Part shown: in pieces, positions 33,997-42,388 of the stretch
Layout of the letters: every line of letters begins with the position of its first letter
How positions within the stretch are numbered: the stretch's first letter is position 1
NCBI GenBank assembly: GCA_002345925.1
Contig: DDWM01000022.1
Span: 36,229 to 100,228 of the forward strand
Length of the DNA: 64,000 bases
Direction of reading: 5' to 3'
Origin: Actinobacteria bacterium UBA2286
GTDB lineage: Bacteria > Actinomycetota > Coriobacteriia > Anaerosomatales > Anaerosomataceae
Notes under the pieces: generated by a model
What the model was told of the DNA's origin: nothing
What the model saw: the letters and a program-made list of their open reading frames with translations, nothing else
Databases searched by the model: none
Position numbers and translations under genes: made by a program

Positions 33997-36051
33997 TTAC
34001 TGGAGCAATACTTCGATGGCGTTGCGAACTGCATCTGTCACAGTCGCGGCACTACCGTAGATGTCCACCATGTCGATCGTGCTCTTATTCGCAGTGATGG
34101 CTTCGCTGACCGGCGCGGAGAGCGCGGTCGGGCGCGTGAGCAACATCACGCCGCCGTGCTGGGCAACGACAGGTCCGCCGCCGAGCGCGTCGGGGAAGTT
34201 AAGACCGGTCGCGACGCCGACGTAGGAGTAATCTCCCCAGCCGCTCAAGACCGCGTCATCGGCGATCATGCGGGCCGTGACGTAGCGGTCACTGCCGCCG
34301 ATGCGCGTAACGGTGCCAGCCATCATGCCGTCAAGGGCGGTCTGCACCGGGTTGGATACTGCGGCGCTGCTACCGACGATGATGCCGCTGGTGAGATCGA
34401 GTGCGTCGATGGCGGTCGCGATGACCGTCGGAACGACATCGGTCTTCACAAGCAGCACGGGCACCTGGCGACCGTACGCGAACGGCGAGGCGGCGAGCGC
34501 ATCGGCGAAGTCGTCCCCGCGTGCGATGTACGTATCGGTCAGGCCTGTGGTGAGAGCCGCGATCCTGGTCGCGACCGCGGCCGAGGTCGCATAGCGGTCG
34601 GAGCCGTAGACGCGGGTGACGTCGTAGTCGGCCTCAAGCACGCTCTCGATATCTGCCGAGACGGCCATGTCGCTGCCGATGATCACGACGTCTTCCACGC
34701 CGAGGCGGTCAAGCTCTGCGGTGAGCGATGCCGTGACCGAGTCACGCACGAGCAAGATCGGGCTGCCGTAGACGCCGGCAAGACCGGCCGCCGACAGCGC
34801 GTCGGGGAAGTTCTTGCCGGTTGCGACAACGGCCGTTGTCACGGAGCTGTCCGAGAAGTTCGACTCGGAAAGCGCTATCGCGGTTGCGTAGCGATCGGTG
34901 CCAAAGGTGCGGTCAGTGTCCATCGTGCCGACAGGGGTGACCGAAACAGTGGCTGAACGCGGGCCCACGTTAGTGGCGACGTCGACGGCGCGGACTTCGT
35001 AGTAGTAAGCCTCGCCCTTGTTCAGCCCGGTATCGAGGTAGCTCGTGGCGCCAGCAGCCACTGTTGCTACAAGCGTCTTGGGGTTGGTGTAGGACGAAGA
35101 GGGAGACGCCTGCCAGCGATAGACCTTGTAGCCGGCAAGTCCGGATGAACCTGAGTCGGTCGCTGCATCCCACTCAAGCAGCGCATCGCCTGATCCGGCC
35201 ACTGCGGAGAGGTTGCCAGCGACGCTCGGCGCCTCAACATCAGACGCCATGAGGGCGATATCGACGTCCGCGACGGTCGCGGTCTTGTTCAGGATGGTGC
35301 TGGTTGTGTAGTTGCGGTTCAGGTAGACGCTGAACGGCATATCCATGGGTACCGCGAAACGGTAGTCGCCGTTGGTGCCTGCGGGACCATAGTCCTCGCC
35401 GTCGACCACGCCATTTGAGTCGCTATCCACCCCATCCGCCTCGGTCTTGCTGAGTCCGTAAACGGTGGTCGTCGAGCTGGCCGAGGTGATCTCGGCACGC
35501 TTTGCGGTCGATGCTCCGGTCGCAGTACCGTTGTGCACCCACGCACCGGAAGTGGCCATGTCCATCACCACTACTGTCGACTCAATTGAGCCGTTATAGG
35601 TGGACGACGCACCAGTCTTGGAGAGCGAGACAAGCGTGTAGTAAGTGCCACTCGTCATCTCGTCGCCGAACTTGGCGTACACCCATGTGTCGAGGAGACC
35701 GCTCGCGTCGGTCGTGACGACCGGGAAGTCGGTCCAGGCATCGCGCTCCTGTACCCACTTGGTGGTCGTCCAGTTCCATGTGAAGCCGCGGTTGGTCGCC
35801 GAATCAGGCGCCGGAGCCACGGTGAAACGAAGCTTCAGGTAGTACGACGTGCTGGCCTCCAGCCCGTCCGTAACGTTGATGCGGAGTGCGACCGGAGTGT
35901 GATCGTTTGCAATGTACTTGGGCATGTCGTACGCGCCGCCGGTATATGTCCCCGCTGCGGCAGATGCCGACGGAATAGCACCCACGATCGATGCCAGCAT
36001 CGTGAGCGACAGAAGAACGGCCACTCTCTTTCTCGATAGTCCTTTGATCAT
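33997..36051 (-). CDS. Surface protein with Fn3 domain and three cell-wall-binding (CWB2) repeats, copy A
   Basis: 684 residues from ATG 36051 with AGGGAGAA upstream. It has a signal peptide (RVAVLLSLTMLASIVGAIPSASA). Residues about 30-290 form a domain shared with copy B, including a Ca-binding-like SDSNGVVDGEDYGP. A fibronectin III domain (about 290-380, SYLDTGLNKGEAYYYEVRAVDVATNVGPRS) precedes three CWB2 repeats (about 382-684), seen as DRTFGTDRYATAIALSE, VTRVYGSDRYATSAAVA and VTRIGGSDRYVTARMIAD. CWB2 repeats hold proteins to secondary wall polymers. It leads the ExbB-like surface operon and is 40 bp below the regulator gene. Confidence 0.93.
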   Translation of the reverse strand: MIKGLSRKRVAVLLSLTMLASIVGAIPSASAAAGTYTGGAYDMPKYIANDHTPVALRINVTDGLEASTSYYLKLRFTVAPAPDSATNRGFTWNWTTTKWVQERDAWTDFPVVTTDASGLLDTWVYAKFGDEMTSGTYYTLVSLSKTGASSTYNGSIESTVVVMDMATSGAWVHNGTATGASTAKRAEITSASSTTTVYGLSKTEADGVDSDSNGVVDGEDYGPAGTNGDYRFAVPMDMPFSVYLNRNYTTSTILNKTATVADVDIALMASDVEAPSVAGNLSAVAGSGDALLEWDAATDSGSSGLAGYKVYRWQASPSSSYTNPKTLVATVAAGATSYLDTGLNKGEAYYYEVRAVDVATNVGPRSATVSVTPVGTMDTDRTFGTDRYATAIALSESNFSDSSVTTAVVATGKNFPDALSAAGLAGVYGSPILLVRDSVTASLTAELDRLGVEDVVIIGSDMAVSADIESVLEADYDVTRVYGSDRYATSAAVATRIAALTTGLTDTYIARGDDFADALAASPFAYGRQVPVLLVKTDVVPTVIATAIDALDLTSGIIVGSSAAVSNPVQTALDGMMAGTVTRIGGSDRYVTARMIADDAVLSGWGDYSYVGVATGLNFPDALGGGPVVAQHGGVMLLTRPTALSAPVSEAITANKSTIDMVDIYGSAATVTDAVRNAIEVLLQ

Positions 36052-36091
36052 GTGGTTCTCCCTCTCTTCGGGTGGCGCCAACATCGCACCG

Positions 36092-37081
36092 CTAGCCTGC
36101 AATCCTTACTTCGTCTCCCGTATGAGAAACGTCATAGCCACTGAGCGCGCCTATCATCTTTCGGGCCTTACGTGTCTCTAGCTGATTGATGAAGTCACCG
36201 ACATTCACCTGCGTGAGTTTGTCGGCCGGAATCACAAGATCGAATCGCTCTTGTGCTAGCGGAACGAACCCAAGCCCCGCAGCCTCGGCGGCGGCACGTA
36301 TTCCGAGCGCGACATCGGCGTCGCCCCTGGCAACCTCAAGCGCGACCGCTGAATGCGTCACGAAACTCGTGTCATATCCGGGAAGCGTGAGTGCCTCGGC
36401 ACCGATCGCGCGGAGTTCGCTGTCGAGCCAGATGCGAGTCCCGGAGCCTGAGTTGCGGTTCGCAAGACGTGCTCCGCGCTCTACGATGTCGGCCACGGTC
36501 TTGATACCGAGCGGATTACCAGCCGGAACCATCACACCTTGCTCGCGATGGACGAGCGTCACCACGAGAACCTCTCGGTCCGCGAACAGGTGACGCACGA
36601 ACGGGATGTTGTACTCGGACTCACGAGAGTCAAAGAGGTGGCAAGCAGCGATGTCTGCAAGCCCTTGCCTGAGTGCGACAAGTCCATCGAGGCTGCCAAT
36701 CGCGACGGGCACCACGGTCATTCCGCTGAGGGCACTCGCGAAAGCGTCGAGCGCAACGTCGTTGCTCCCGACTACCGTCACCGACGGCGCTCCGCCCGAA
36801 TCCGGTGCCAACAGCAAGTGAACCTCGAACGCCGACGCGGTGGCCCGGTAGTACTTCTCGGTGAAGTTGCGCACTTGTTTGACCTCGGACAACTCAACCA
36901 GTTCGGCATCAACCAGGCGCATGAGGTGATGCCGAATCCAGGCGGGATGCTTCCCGAAAGCAACGCCCAGCTGAGAGAGGGTAGCCGGGGCCGCCATGAG
37001 CCGGCGCAGCAGCGCCCGTCTCGTTGCGTCCCCTACAGCCTCGATCTGGTCGTCTCGGTTCATCCTGATGGTGCCGGCCAT
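36092..37081 (-). CDS. HTH regulator with periplasmic-binding-protein-like sensor domain
   Basis: About 329 residues from ATG 37081 (GTG 37090 is an alternative). Residues 5-85 form an ArsR-like winged helix (ATRRALLRRLMAAPATLSQLGVAFGKHPAWIRHHLMRLVDAELVEL). Residues about 105-325 match the PBP_like/LysR-substrate fold used as an effector domain: VTVVGSNDVALDAFASAL ... MVPAGNPLGIKTVADIVERGARLANRNSGSGTRIWLDSELRAIG ... FVTHSAVALEVARGDADVALGIRAAAEAAGLGFVPLAQERFDLVIPA. The NSGSGTR loop is typical of oxyanion sensing. It may control the cell-wall protein genes on either side; the ligand is unknown. Confidence 0.87.
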   Translation of the reverse strand: MAGTIRMNRDDQIEAVGDATRRALLRRLMAAPATLSQLGVAFGKHPAWIRHHLMRLVDAELVELSEVKQVRNFTEKYYRATASAFEVHLLLAPDSGGAPSVTVVGSNDVALDAFASALSGMTVVPVAIGSLDGLVALRQGLADIAACHLFDSRESEYNIPFVRHLFADREVLVVTLVHREQGVMVPAGNPLGIKTVADIVERGARLANRNSGSGTRIWLDSELRAIGAEALTLPGYDTSFVTHSAVALEVARGDADVALGIRAAAEAAGLGFVPLAQERFDLVIPADKLTQVNVGDFINQLETRKARKMIGALSGYDVSHTGDEVRIAG

Positions 37082-37132
37082 CGGTATCACCTACTGTAAG
37101 GAATTGTTTAGCGTGGGCTTTGAGTGTAAACG

Positions 37133-37170
37133 CGAACCGCCCGCGGGGCAAGTTCACCGCGGGCGGTTCG
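37133..37170 (-). terminator. Strong hairpin after CWB2 copy B gene
   Basis: A 14-bp perfect stem (arms CGAACCGCCCGCGG and CCGCGGGCGGTTCG) with a 10-base loop lies 15 bp beyond the stop at 37185 and is followed, in the minus direction, by CGTTTAC. It is a likely terminator for copy B, so copy B and the downstream regulator probably have separate transcripts. Confidence 0.75.
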
Positions 37171-37184
37171 GAGGCTATCAAGTG

Positions 37185-39254
37185 CTAATTCAGAAGCGAT
37201 TCCACAGCGTCGCGTACACCCTGACTGACAGCTGCGGTACTACCGTATATCTCGACCAGGCTGATCGAGGCCTTGTTCGCTGTGATTGCCGAGGCAACCG
37301 GAGCCGAGAGTGATGTCGGCGCAGTCAGCATGAGCACGCCGCCCCTTAGCGCGGTCGCCGCCGAGCCGCCGAGCGCATCCGGGAAGTTCAGGCCGGTTGC
37401 AAGCCCGACGTAACCGTACGTCCCCCAGCCCTCGCCGACACCGTAATCCGCTATCATCCGGGCCGTCTCGTAGCGGTTCACGCCACCCTGCCGCACGGGA
37501 GTCCCAGACATCAGCCCGTCAAGCGCGCTCATCGTAGCTGCCGAGACTGCGGCCTCACTGCCCGCAATCAGGCCGTTGTTGATGCCAAGCGTCGCGATCG
37601 CGGCCGAGGTGGACGCAGGAACGCTATCGGTTCGCACGAGCAACACGGGTTCCATGCGTCCATACGCGAACGGCGACACCGCGAGCGCATCAGCGAAGTT
37701 GTCGCCGCGAGCGAAGAATGCATGGCTGACCCCGCCCGTGAGAGCGGATATCTTCTCGGCAACCGCTGCAGAGGTTGCGTAACGGTCGCTGCCGAAGACG
37801 CGTGACACCGCGTATTTCACCTTGAGCGCGTTCTCTGTGTCCGCGGACACAGCCTTGTCGCTTCCGATGAGCACGACATCAGTCACGCCGAGACGATCGA
37901 GCTCGGCTGTCAGAGAAGCGGTGACAGAATCGCGGACCAGCAAGATGGGGCTGTCGTAGACGCCCGCAAGTCCGGCCGCCGAGAGAGCATCCGGGAAGTT
38001 CTTGCCGGTGGCAACAACAGCGGTCGTTACACTGCTGGGCGCAAAGGTCGACTGAGAGATCGCGATCGCGGTCGCGTAGCGGTCTTCGCCAAACGTCCGG
38101 TCGACTTCTGGCGCTACGGGAGGTGTGACCGTGGGCACGCCGCTGCGCATAACGGAGCGGGGTCCCACGTTGGTCGCCGTGTCTACCGCTCGCACTTCGT
38201 AGAAGTACTCGGTACCCGCAGTCAGGCCCGTATCGGAATAAGAGGTGACATCTGCCGCCACCGTTGCAACAACCGCTCTCGGCAACGTGTATGAGGCGGA
38301 GCCAGACGCTGTCCAGCGGTAGACGCGATATCCGGAAAGCCCCGAGCCGCCGCTATCGGTGGCCGTCCCCCACTCAAGCTGATTGCTGTACACCCCCGGC
38401 GTCACCGTGAGTGCTGACGGTGCGGACGGTGCAACCTGATCGCTAGCGGTGAGAGCGATGTCAGTGTCTGCCACGGAGATTATCTGAGAGGCGGCGTACG
38501 TAGTGGTGCGACTCAGGAGCGCGTCGAAGGGCATGCTTATCGGAACCGCCAGCCGGAAGTCCCCGGCCTTGCCGACAGGACCGTAATCTTCGTTGTCAAC
38601 GACGCCGTCGGAGTCACTGTCGATGGCGTCGGTCTCGGTCTTGGCGAGCGAGTAGATTGCACTCGATGAGGACTCCATCGTGCACTCGACACGCTTGTTC
38701 CCGAGGTTCGAGGCGATTGTCGTGCCGTTATGCACCCATGCGCCGCCTGTTGCCATGTTAAGTACGGTCAACCTCGGAAGCGTCGATGAGTTGTAGACAT
38801 TGCCGGTCGCAACGTCTTGCATAGATATCATCACGTAATACTGCCCGGACTTGCTCTCATCGGCGAACTTCGCGAACACCCATTGCTCTGAGATCAGACC
38901 CGAGGAGTCTGAAGCGATCACCGGGTATTCGTTCCAGTTCGGTCCGCCAAGGTCCGGCACCCACATTCCGGTCGTGGCATTCCAGGTCATGCCGCGATTC
39001 GTACTCGGGTTAGGCGATGTTCCTGTGGTGAAGCGCACCTTCAGATAGAAGGAGGCACTCGCGGGGATGCCCGCATCAGCTCTGAAGCGAAACCCGATCG
39101 GCGTGTGGTCGTTCGGGATGTACAGGATGGAATCGGTCGCACCCCCAGTGAAAGAGTACGCCGCCCCGTACGCCGGCACCACGCCGACAAGCGGCATGAA
39201 GAGCGCGATCACCAGCATCGGTGCCACATAGCGTGTCCACATCAGAGATTTCAT
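37185..39254 (-). CDS. Surface protein with Fn3 domain and three CWB2 repeats, copy B
   Basis: 689 residues from ATG 39254 with CGGAGATC upstream. It is a full-length paralogue of copy A: signal peptide (APMLVIALFMPLVGVVPAYGA), the shared N-terminal domain with SDSDGVVDNEDYGP, an Fn3 domain (SYSDTGLTAGTEYFYEVRAVDTATNVGPRS) and three CWB2 repeats starting at DRTFGEDRYATAIAIS. The long, nearly identical stretches (for example TTAVVATGKNFPDALSAAGL) show recent duplication. It anchors to the cell wall outside the membrane. The LysR gene ends 63 bp upstream. Confidence 0.93.
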   Translation of the reverse strand: MKSLMWTRYVAPMLVIALFMPLVGVVPAYGAAYSFTGGATDSILYIPNDHTPIGFRFRADAGIPASASFYLKVRFTTGTSPNPSTNRGMTWNATTGMWVPDLGGPNWNEYPVIASDSSGLISEQWVFAKFADESKSGQYYVMISMQDVATGNVYNSSTLPRLTVLNMATGGAWVHNGTTIASNLGNKRVECTMESSSSAIYSLAKTETDAIDSDSDGVVDNEDYGPVGKAGDFRLAVPISMPFDALLSRTTTYAASQIISVADTDIALTASDQVAPSAPSALTVTPGVYSNQLEWGTATDSGGSGLSGYRVYRWTASGSASYTLPRAVVATVAADVTSYSDTGLTAGTEYFYEVRAVDTATNVGPRSVMRSGVPTVTPPVAPEVDRTFGEDRYATAIAISQSTFAPSSVTTAVVATGKNFPDALSAAGLAGVYDSPILLVRDSVTASLTAELDRLGVTDVVLIGSDKAVSADTENALKVKYAVSRVFGSDRYATSAAVAEKISALTGGVSHAFFARGDNFADALAVSPFAYGRMEPVLLVRTDSVPASTSAAIATLGINNGLIAGSEAAVSAATMSALDGLMSGTPVRQGGVNRYETARMIADYGVGEGWGTYGYVGLATGLNFPDALGGSAATALRGGVLMLTAPTSLSAPVASAITANKASISLVEIYGSTAAVSQGVRDAVESLLN

Positions 39255-39317
39255 ACGGATCTCCGTTCTCAGTTTCGACGAACCGCAACAGAGTGGACTA
39301 TGCCCGAACACACTAGG

Positions 39318-40205
39318 TTAGACGACAGATCTCAGATAGTCGGCTAGCGCATCAGCTGCGCGCGTGAGCGTCGTTCTCGGCAGAACGAGGAAGAGCGGTC
39401 GGGCAAGTGGGAACTCCGGAACGTCGACAGTCGCCACGGTGCCGAGCTTGATGGCCTTCTCGGCAACCCAGGTACTGACGATGCCGATACCCATGCCACC
39501 CTCAACAGCGGAGAGCACCGCCTCGTTGGTGCCGAGTTCCATGACGACCCGCAGCTCAGCGGGGTCGATGCCCGCTCGGCGCATCGAATCCTCGGAGACC
39601 ATGCGCGTGCCGGAGCCGGCCTCGCGCACGATGAACGGCTCGTCGACCAGATCGGTCATCTTCAGGTGCTTGCGCGAGGCCAGGGCATTATCCGGCGGGC
39701 ACACCATCACAAGATTGTCGCTACCAAGGCGCTCATAGTTGGCCCGCGCACCGTGGATCTCCGCGCCGGTCATGCCGAGATTAGCCTCGCCGCTCTCAAC
39801 GTGTGAGACCACACCGCTGGTGTCGAAGACGCGCAGCGTCACGCCGACATCCGGGTGCAACTTGAGGAATCCGCCCAGAAGTCGTGGCAACACGTACTGC
39901 CCGGGCGTGGTGCTGGCGGCGATCGTAAGGCGACCGGACACGGTGCCCGAGAGGTCTTCGAGGTCCTGGCGCGCATCCTCCACGCCGGCCATGAGCTTGC
40001 GTGCGTGAGGAAGCAGCGCGCGACCTGCCTCGGTCATCTCGACTTTGCGGTAGCGGCGATCGAGTAGCGTCACGCCGAGGTCGGACTCGAGCGCCTGCAG
40101 CTGCATGGTGACTGCTGGCTGCGAGAGCCCGAGAGCACGTGCCGCTGCCGAGAACGACCCGTGCTCGACAACGGCGACGAAGGTGCGGAGCTGTGAGAGG
40201 TTCAT
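39318..40205 (-). CDS. LysR-family transcriptional regulator
   Basis: 295 residues from ATG 40205 (AGGGGGAC upstream). The N-terminal winged helix is textbook LysR: MNLSQLRTFVAVVEHGSFSAAARALGLSQPAVTMQLQALESDLGVTLLDR. The C-terminal effector domain has LTIAASTTPGQYVLPRLLGGF and FIVREAGSGTRMVSEDSMRRAG, as in CysB/CysL-type members. It is divergent from the fur-cbiMQO operon (136-bp gap), but its targets and ligand are unknown. Confidence 0.93.
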   Translation of the reverse strand: MNLSQLRTFVAVVEHGSFSAAARALGLSQPAVTMQLQALESDLGVTLLDRRYRKVEMTEAGRALLPHARKLMAGVEDARQDLEDLSGTVSGRLTIAASTTPGQYVLPRLLGGFLKLHPDVGVTLRVFDTSGVVSHVESGEANLGMTGAEIHGARANYERLGSDNLVMVCPPDNALASRKHLKMTDLVDEPFIVREAGSGTRMVSEDSMRRAGIDPAELRVVMELGTNEAVLSAVEGGMGIGIVSTWVAEKAIKLGTVATVDVPEFPLARPLFLVLPRTTLTRAADALADYLRSVV

Positions 40206-40314
40206 TCGGTCCCCCTGATGATGATTACAGGTTGTATCGCGTTTCCTTATAGTACGGCAAACGCCGCGCGGGGGCGATGCTTGAGCTGAAGTGCGGCAGG
40301 GTATAGGCTGCATG

Positions 40315-40329
40315 TGATAATCATTATCA
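40315..40329. promoter_or_regulatory. Fur/Zur-type operator upstream of fur-cbiMQO
   Basis: TGATAATCATTATCA is a perfect 7-1-7 palindrome and matches the core of the classical Fur box (GATAATGATAATCATTATC). It ends 12 bp before the ATG of the Fur-family gene, overlapping its leader. The placement predicts autorepression and metal control of the CbiMQO importer. Confidence 0.85.
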
Positions 40330-40341
40330 GTAAGGTCACAT

Positions 40342-40788
40342 ATGCCCGAGACACATCACACCCACCAACACGCGCCGTTACCCGACCTCTTCGGCGGACG
40401 GCGCATGAGCGCGGCCCGTCTCCGTATCGCTGCCTCCGTCCCGTCTATCGGCGGCGCATTCACTGCCGAGGACTTGCACGAGGTCGTCTCGGCGGGAGAC
40501 GGACCCGGCATCGGCGTCGCAACCGTCTACCGGGCTGTCGCGGCCATGACGGCTGCGGGTTCGCTTGCGGCAGTCGGCGCCCGGGACGGCAGCACGCTCT
40601 ACGCGCTTTGCACCGGCGGCGAGCATCACCATCACCTGGTGTGCACGGGCTGCGGCACCGTCGTGGGCATCGGGTGCCCGATCGATGGCGCGCTGCGTCG
40701 CTCGGCGGAGGAAGCTGGTTACACCGTGACATCACATGAGGTCACGCTCTACGGCCTGTGCCGCGACTGCTCCGGGAAGCGTGCCTGA
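40342..40788 (+). CDS. Fur-family metalloregulator
   Basis: 148 residues. The DNA-binding part is GRRMSAARLRIAASVPSIGGAFTAEDLHEVV ... GIGVATVYRAVAAMTAAGSL. The C-terminal dimerisation domain has the metal-site motif GEHHHHLVCTGCGTVVGIGCP and ends with LYGLCRDCSGK, so two CxxC pairs form a structural zinc site as in Zur and Fur. Which metal it senses (Zn, Ni, Co or Fe) cannot be decided. The operator palindrome lies just upstream, and the stop overlaps the cbiM start (TGATG). Confidence 0.92.
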   Translation: MPETHHTHQHAPLPDLFGGRRMSAARLRIAASVPSIGGAFTAEDLHEVVSAGDGPGIGVATVYRAVAAMTAAGSLAAVGARDGSTLYALCTGGEHHHHLVCTGCGTVVGIGCPIDGALRRSAEEAGYTVTSHEVTLYGLCRDCSGKRA

Positions 40789-41588
40789 TGTCGCACATCC
40801 ACATCCCCGATGGCGTTCTGCCCGTCTGGCTCTGGCTCGGCGGCTGGGTCGTCGCGCTGGCGCTTGTGTGGCTCGCCAGCTCACGCAGCGGCAGCGTGGA
40901 CGTTCGCCGCAAGATACCGCTTGTGGGGATCATCTCAGCACTCGTGCTCGTATCGATGTCGAGTGAGATCGTGCCGCTCGCGTATCACATCAACCTAACC
41001 GTGGTTGCCGGCGTACTGCTCGGCCCCCAGTTGGCGATCGTCTCGGCGTTCGTGGTGCAGATAGTGCTCGCACTGCTCGGCCATGGCGGCGTGACCGTCA
41101 TCGGCCTCAACACGCTCATGACGGCGGCCGAGATGCTCCTCGGGTGGGCTGTGTTCCGCGGACTCATCGCAATGCTTGGGCGCAAACGCGTGCGCGGCGC
41201 AAGCGCGATCGCCACCGTCGTGACCCTTGCGATCACGACCACGCTGCTCGTCGGGCTCGTGGCGATCTCTGGTGTCACCGGTGCCACCGCGCGCGAGACC
41301 GGAGCGCTCGACGCAGGCAACCTCACGTTCGCCTCGCCGTTCTCGGACGGCATTGTCGCCGTTGGGCTCTTCTCGGGAGGCGAAGAGGCGCACGAACCGG
41401 AGCCTGGCGTGGGACTGAGCCGCTTCGCCACGATCGTGTACACGCTCGGGCCGCTCGGCTGGCTGCTTGAAGCGCTCGTGACCTCGGCGGTACTCGGCTA
41501 TGTGGCGCGTGTACGGCCGTCGCTCATCTTCGCGGGCGCGCTCTCCCCTGCCGAGCGGATCATCCCCGGTGACGAGGCGATGCACTGA
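40788..41588 (+). CDS. ECF metal transporter substrate-binding membrane protein CbiM/NikM-like
   Basis: 266 residues from ATG 40788; an earlier in-frame reading lies in the regulator gene. The N-terminal MSHIHIPDGVLPVW holds the metal-ligand His residues typical of CbiM/NikM (HIPDG). About seven membrane helices follow, with VPLAYHINLTVVAGVLLGPQLAIVSAFVVQ and LNTLMTAAEMLLGWAVFRGL. It would bind Ni2+ or Co2+ and feed the CbiQO module. Coupling to a Fur-type regulator argues for metal, not vitamin, import. Confidence 0.92.
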   Translation: MSHIHIPDGVLPVWLWLGGWVVALALVWLASSRSGSVDVRRKIPLVGIISALVLVSMSSEIVPLAYHINLTVVAGVLLGPQLAIVSAFVVQIVLALLGHGGVTVIGLNTLMTAAEMLLGWAVFRGLIAMLGRKRVRGASAIATVVTLAITTTLLVGLVAISGVTGATARETGALDAGNLTFASPFSDGIVAVGLFSGGEEAHEPEPGVGLSRFATIVYTLGPLGWLLEALVTSAVLGYVARVRPSLIFAGALSPAERIIPGDEAMH

Positions 41589-42388
41589 TGGATGTCGCCG
41601 TCCTCGACCGCTCGGCTGTCAACGGCAGCTCGCATTTGCACCGCGCGGCGCCGCGCACCAAGCTGCTGGCGTTTGCGCTTGTGCTTGCGAGCATCGTCGT
41701 GAGCACCAATCTCTTCATCGTGCTCGCGGTCACCCTCGTGCTGCTGGCCATAATCGCCGCCGAGCGACTCCCTGCCCGCTCGATGCTTCCGCTCGCGGCG
41801 TATCCGGCGCTATTCGCGGCGGTGTTCGCGTTCGCCTCGGCACCCGATGCGCTTGCGGCGGCGCTCATCATCGCGAAGGCCGTGACCGCGGCGCTCGCCG
41901 CCGTCACGCTCATGTTCACGACGCCGTACCCACAGGTCTTCGCGGCACTGCAGCGCGTTACGCCCGGACTCGTCGGCGACGCGCTCCTCATGACGTACCG
42001 CGCGATATTCATCCTCGCCGACAAGCTCGCCGACCTCACACGCGCCGTGCGACTGCGCGCGGGCCTCTCGGGCGCGCACCCGATTCGCTCGGCAAAGGCC
42101 ACGACTCGCGCGCTCGGCGGACTGCTTCTGTACTCGCTCGACCTCTCGCAGCGTGAGTACGACGTGCTCGTGCTGCGCGGCTACTCCGGACGCCTGAAGG
42201 TTGCCGAGCGGCCCTCGACGTCGCCCGGCACTGACCGCGCGCTCATCGCCGGAGCCGCTGCGATTCTGGGTACCGCTGCGCTCTGGCGGGCGTACTGGAT
42301 CAGCTTCATCGATTACAGCTGGATGCCACTGGCGTTCGCGCTGCTGGGCCTGGCTGCGACACTTCTCTTGCGCTGGAGGAACCGATGA
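41588..42388 (+). CDS. ECF transporter T-component CbiQ-like
   Basis: 266 residues overlapping cbiM by one base. Membrane helices are interspersed with the coupling helices that contact the ATPase: the conserved Ala-Arg-Gly signature is seen in TRAVRLRAGLSGAHPI and LVLRGYSGRLKV. The N-terminus has LHRAAPRTKLLAFALVLASIVV. It links the S-component to the energy source in the inner membrane. Confidence 0.9.
   Translation: MDVAVLDRSAVNGSSHLHRAAPRTKLLAFALVLASIVVSTNLFIVLAVTLVLLAIIAAERLPARSMLPLAAYPALFAAVFAFASAPDALAAALIIAKAVTAALAAVTLMFTTPYPQVFAALQRVTPGLVGDALLMTYRAIFILADKLADLTRAVRLRAGLSGAHPIRSAKATTRALGGLLLYSLDLSQREYDVLVLRGYSGRLKVAERPSTSPGTDRALIAGAAAILGTAALWRAYWISFIDYSWMPLAFALLGLAATLLLRWRNR

Noticed and set aside
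33760..34956. Long plus-strand open frame (about 398 codons) opposite the CWB2 copy A gene
   Set aside because: It has no family features, is Arg/Gly/Val-rich as expected for the complement of GC-rich coding sequence, and lies opposite a well-supported surface protein.
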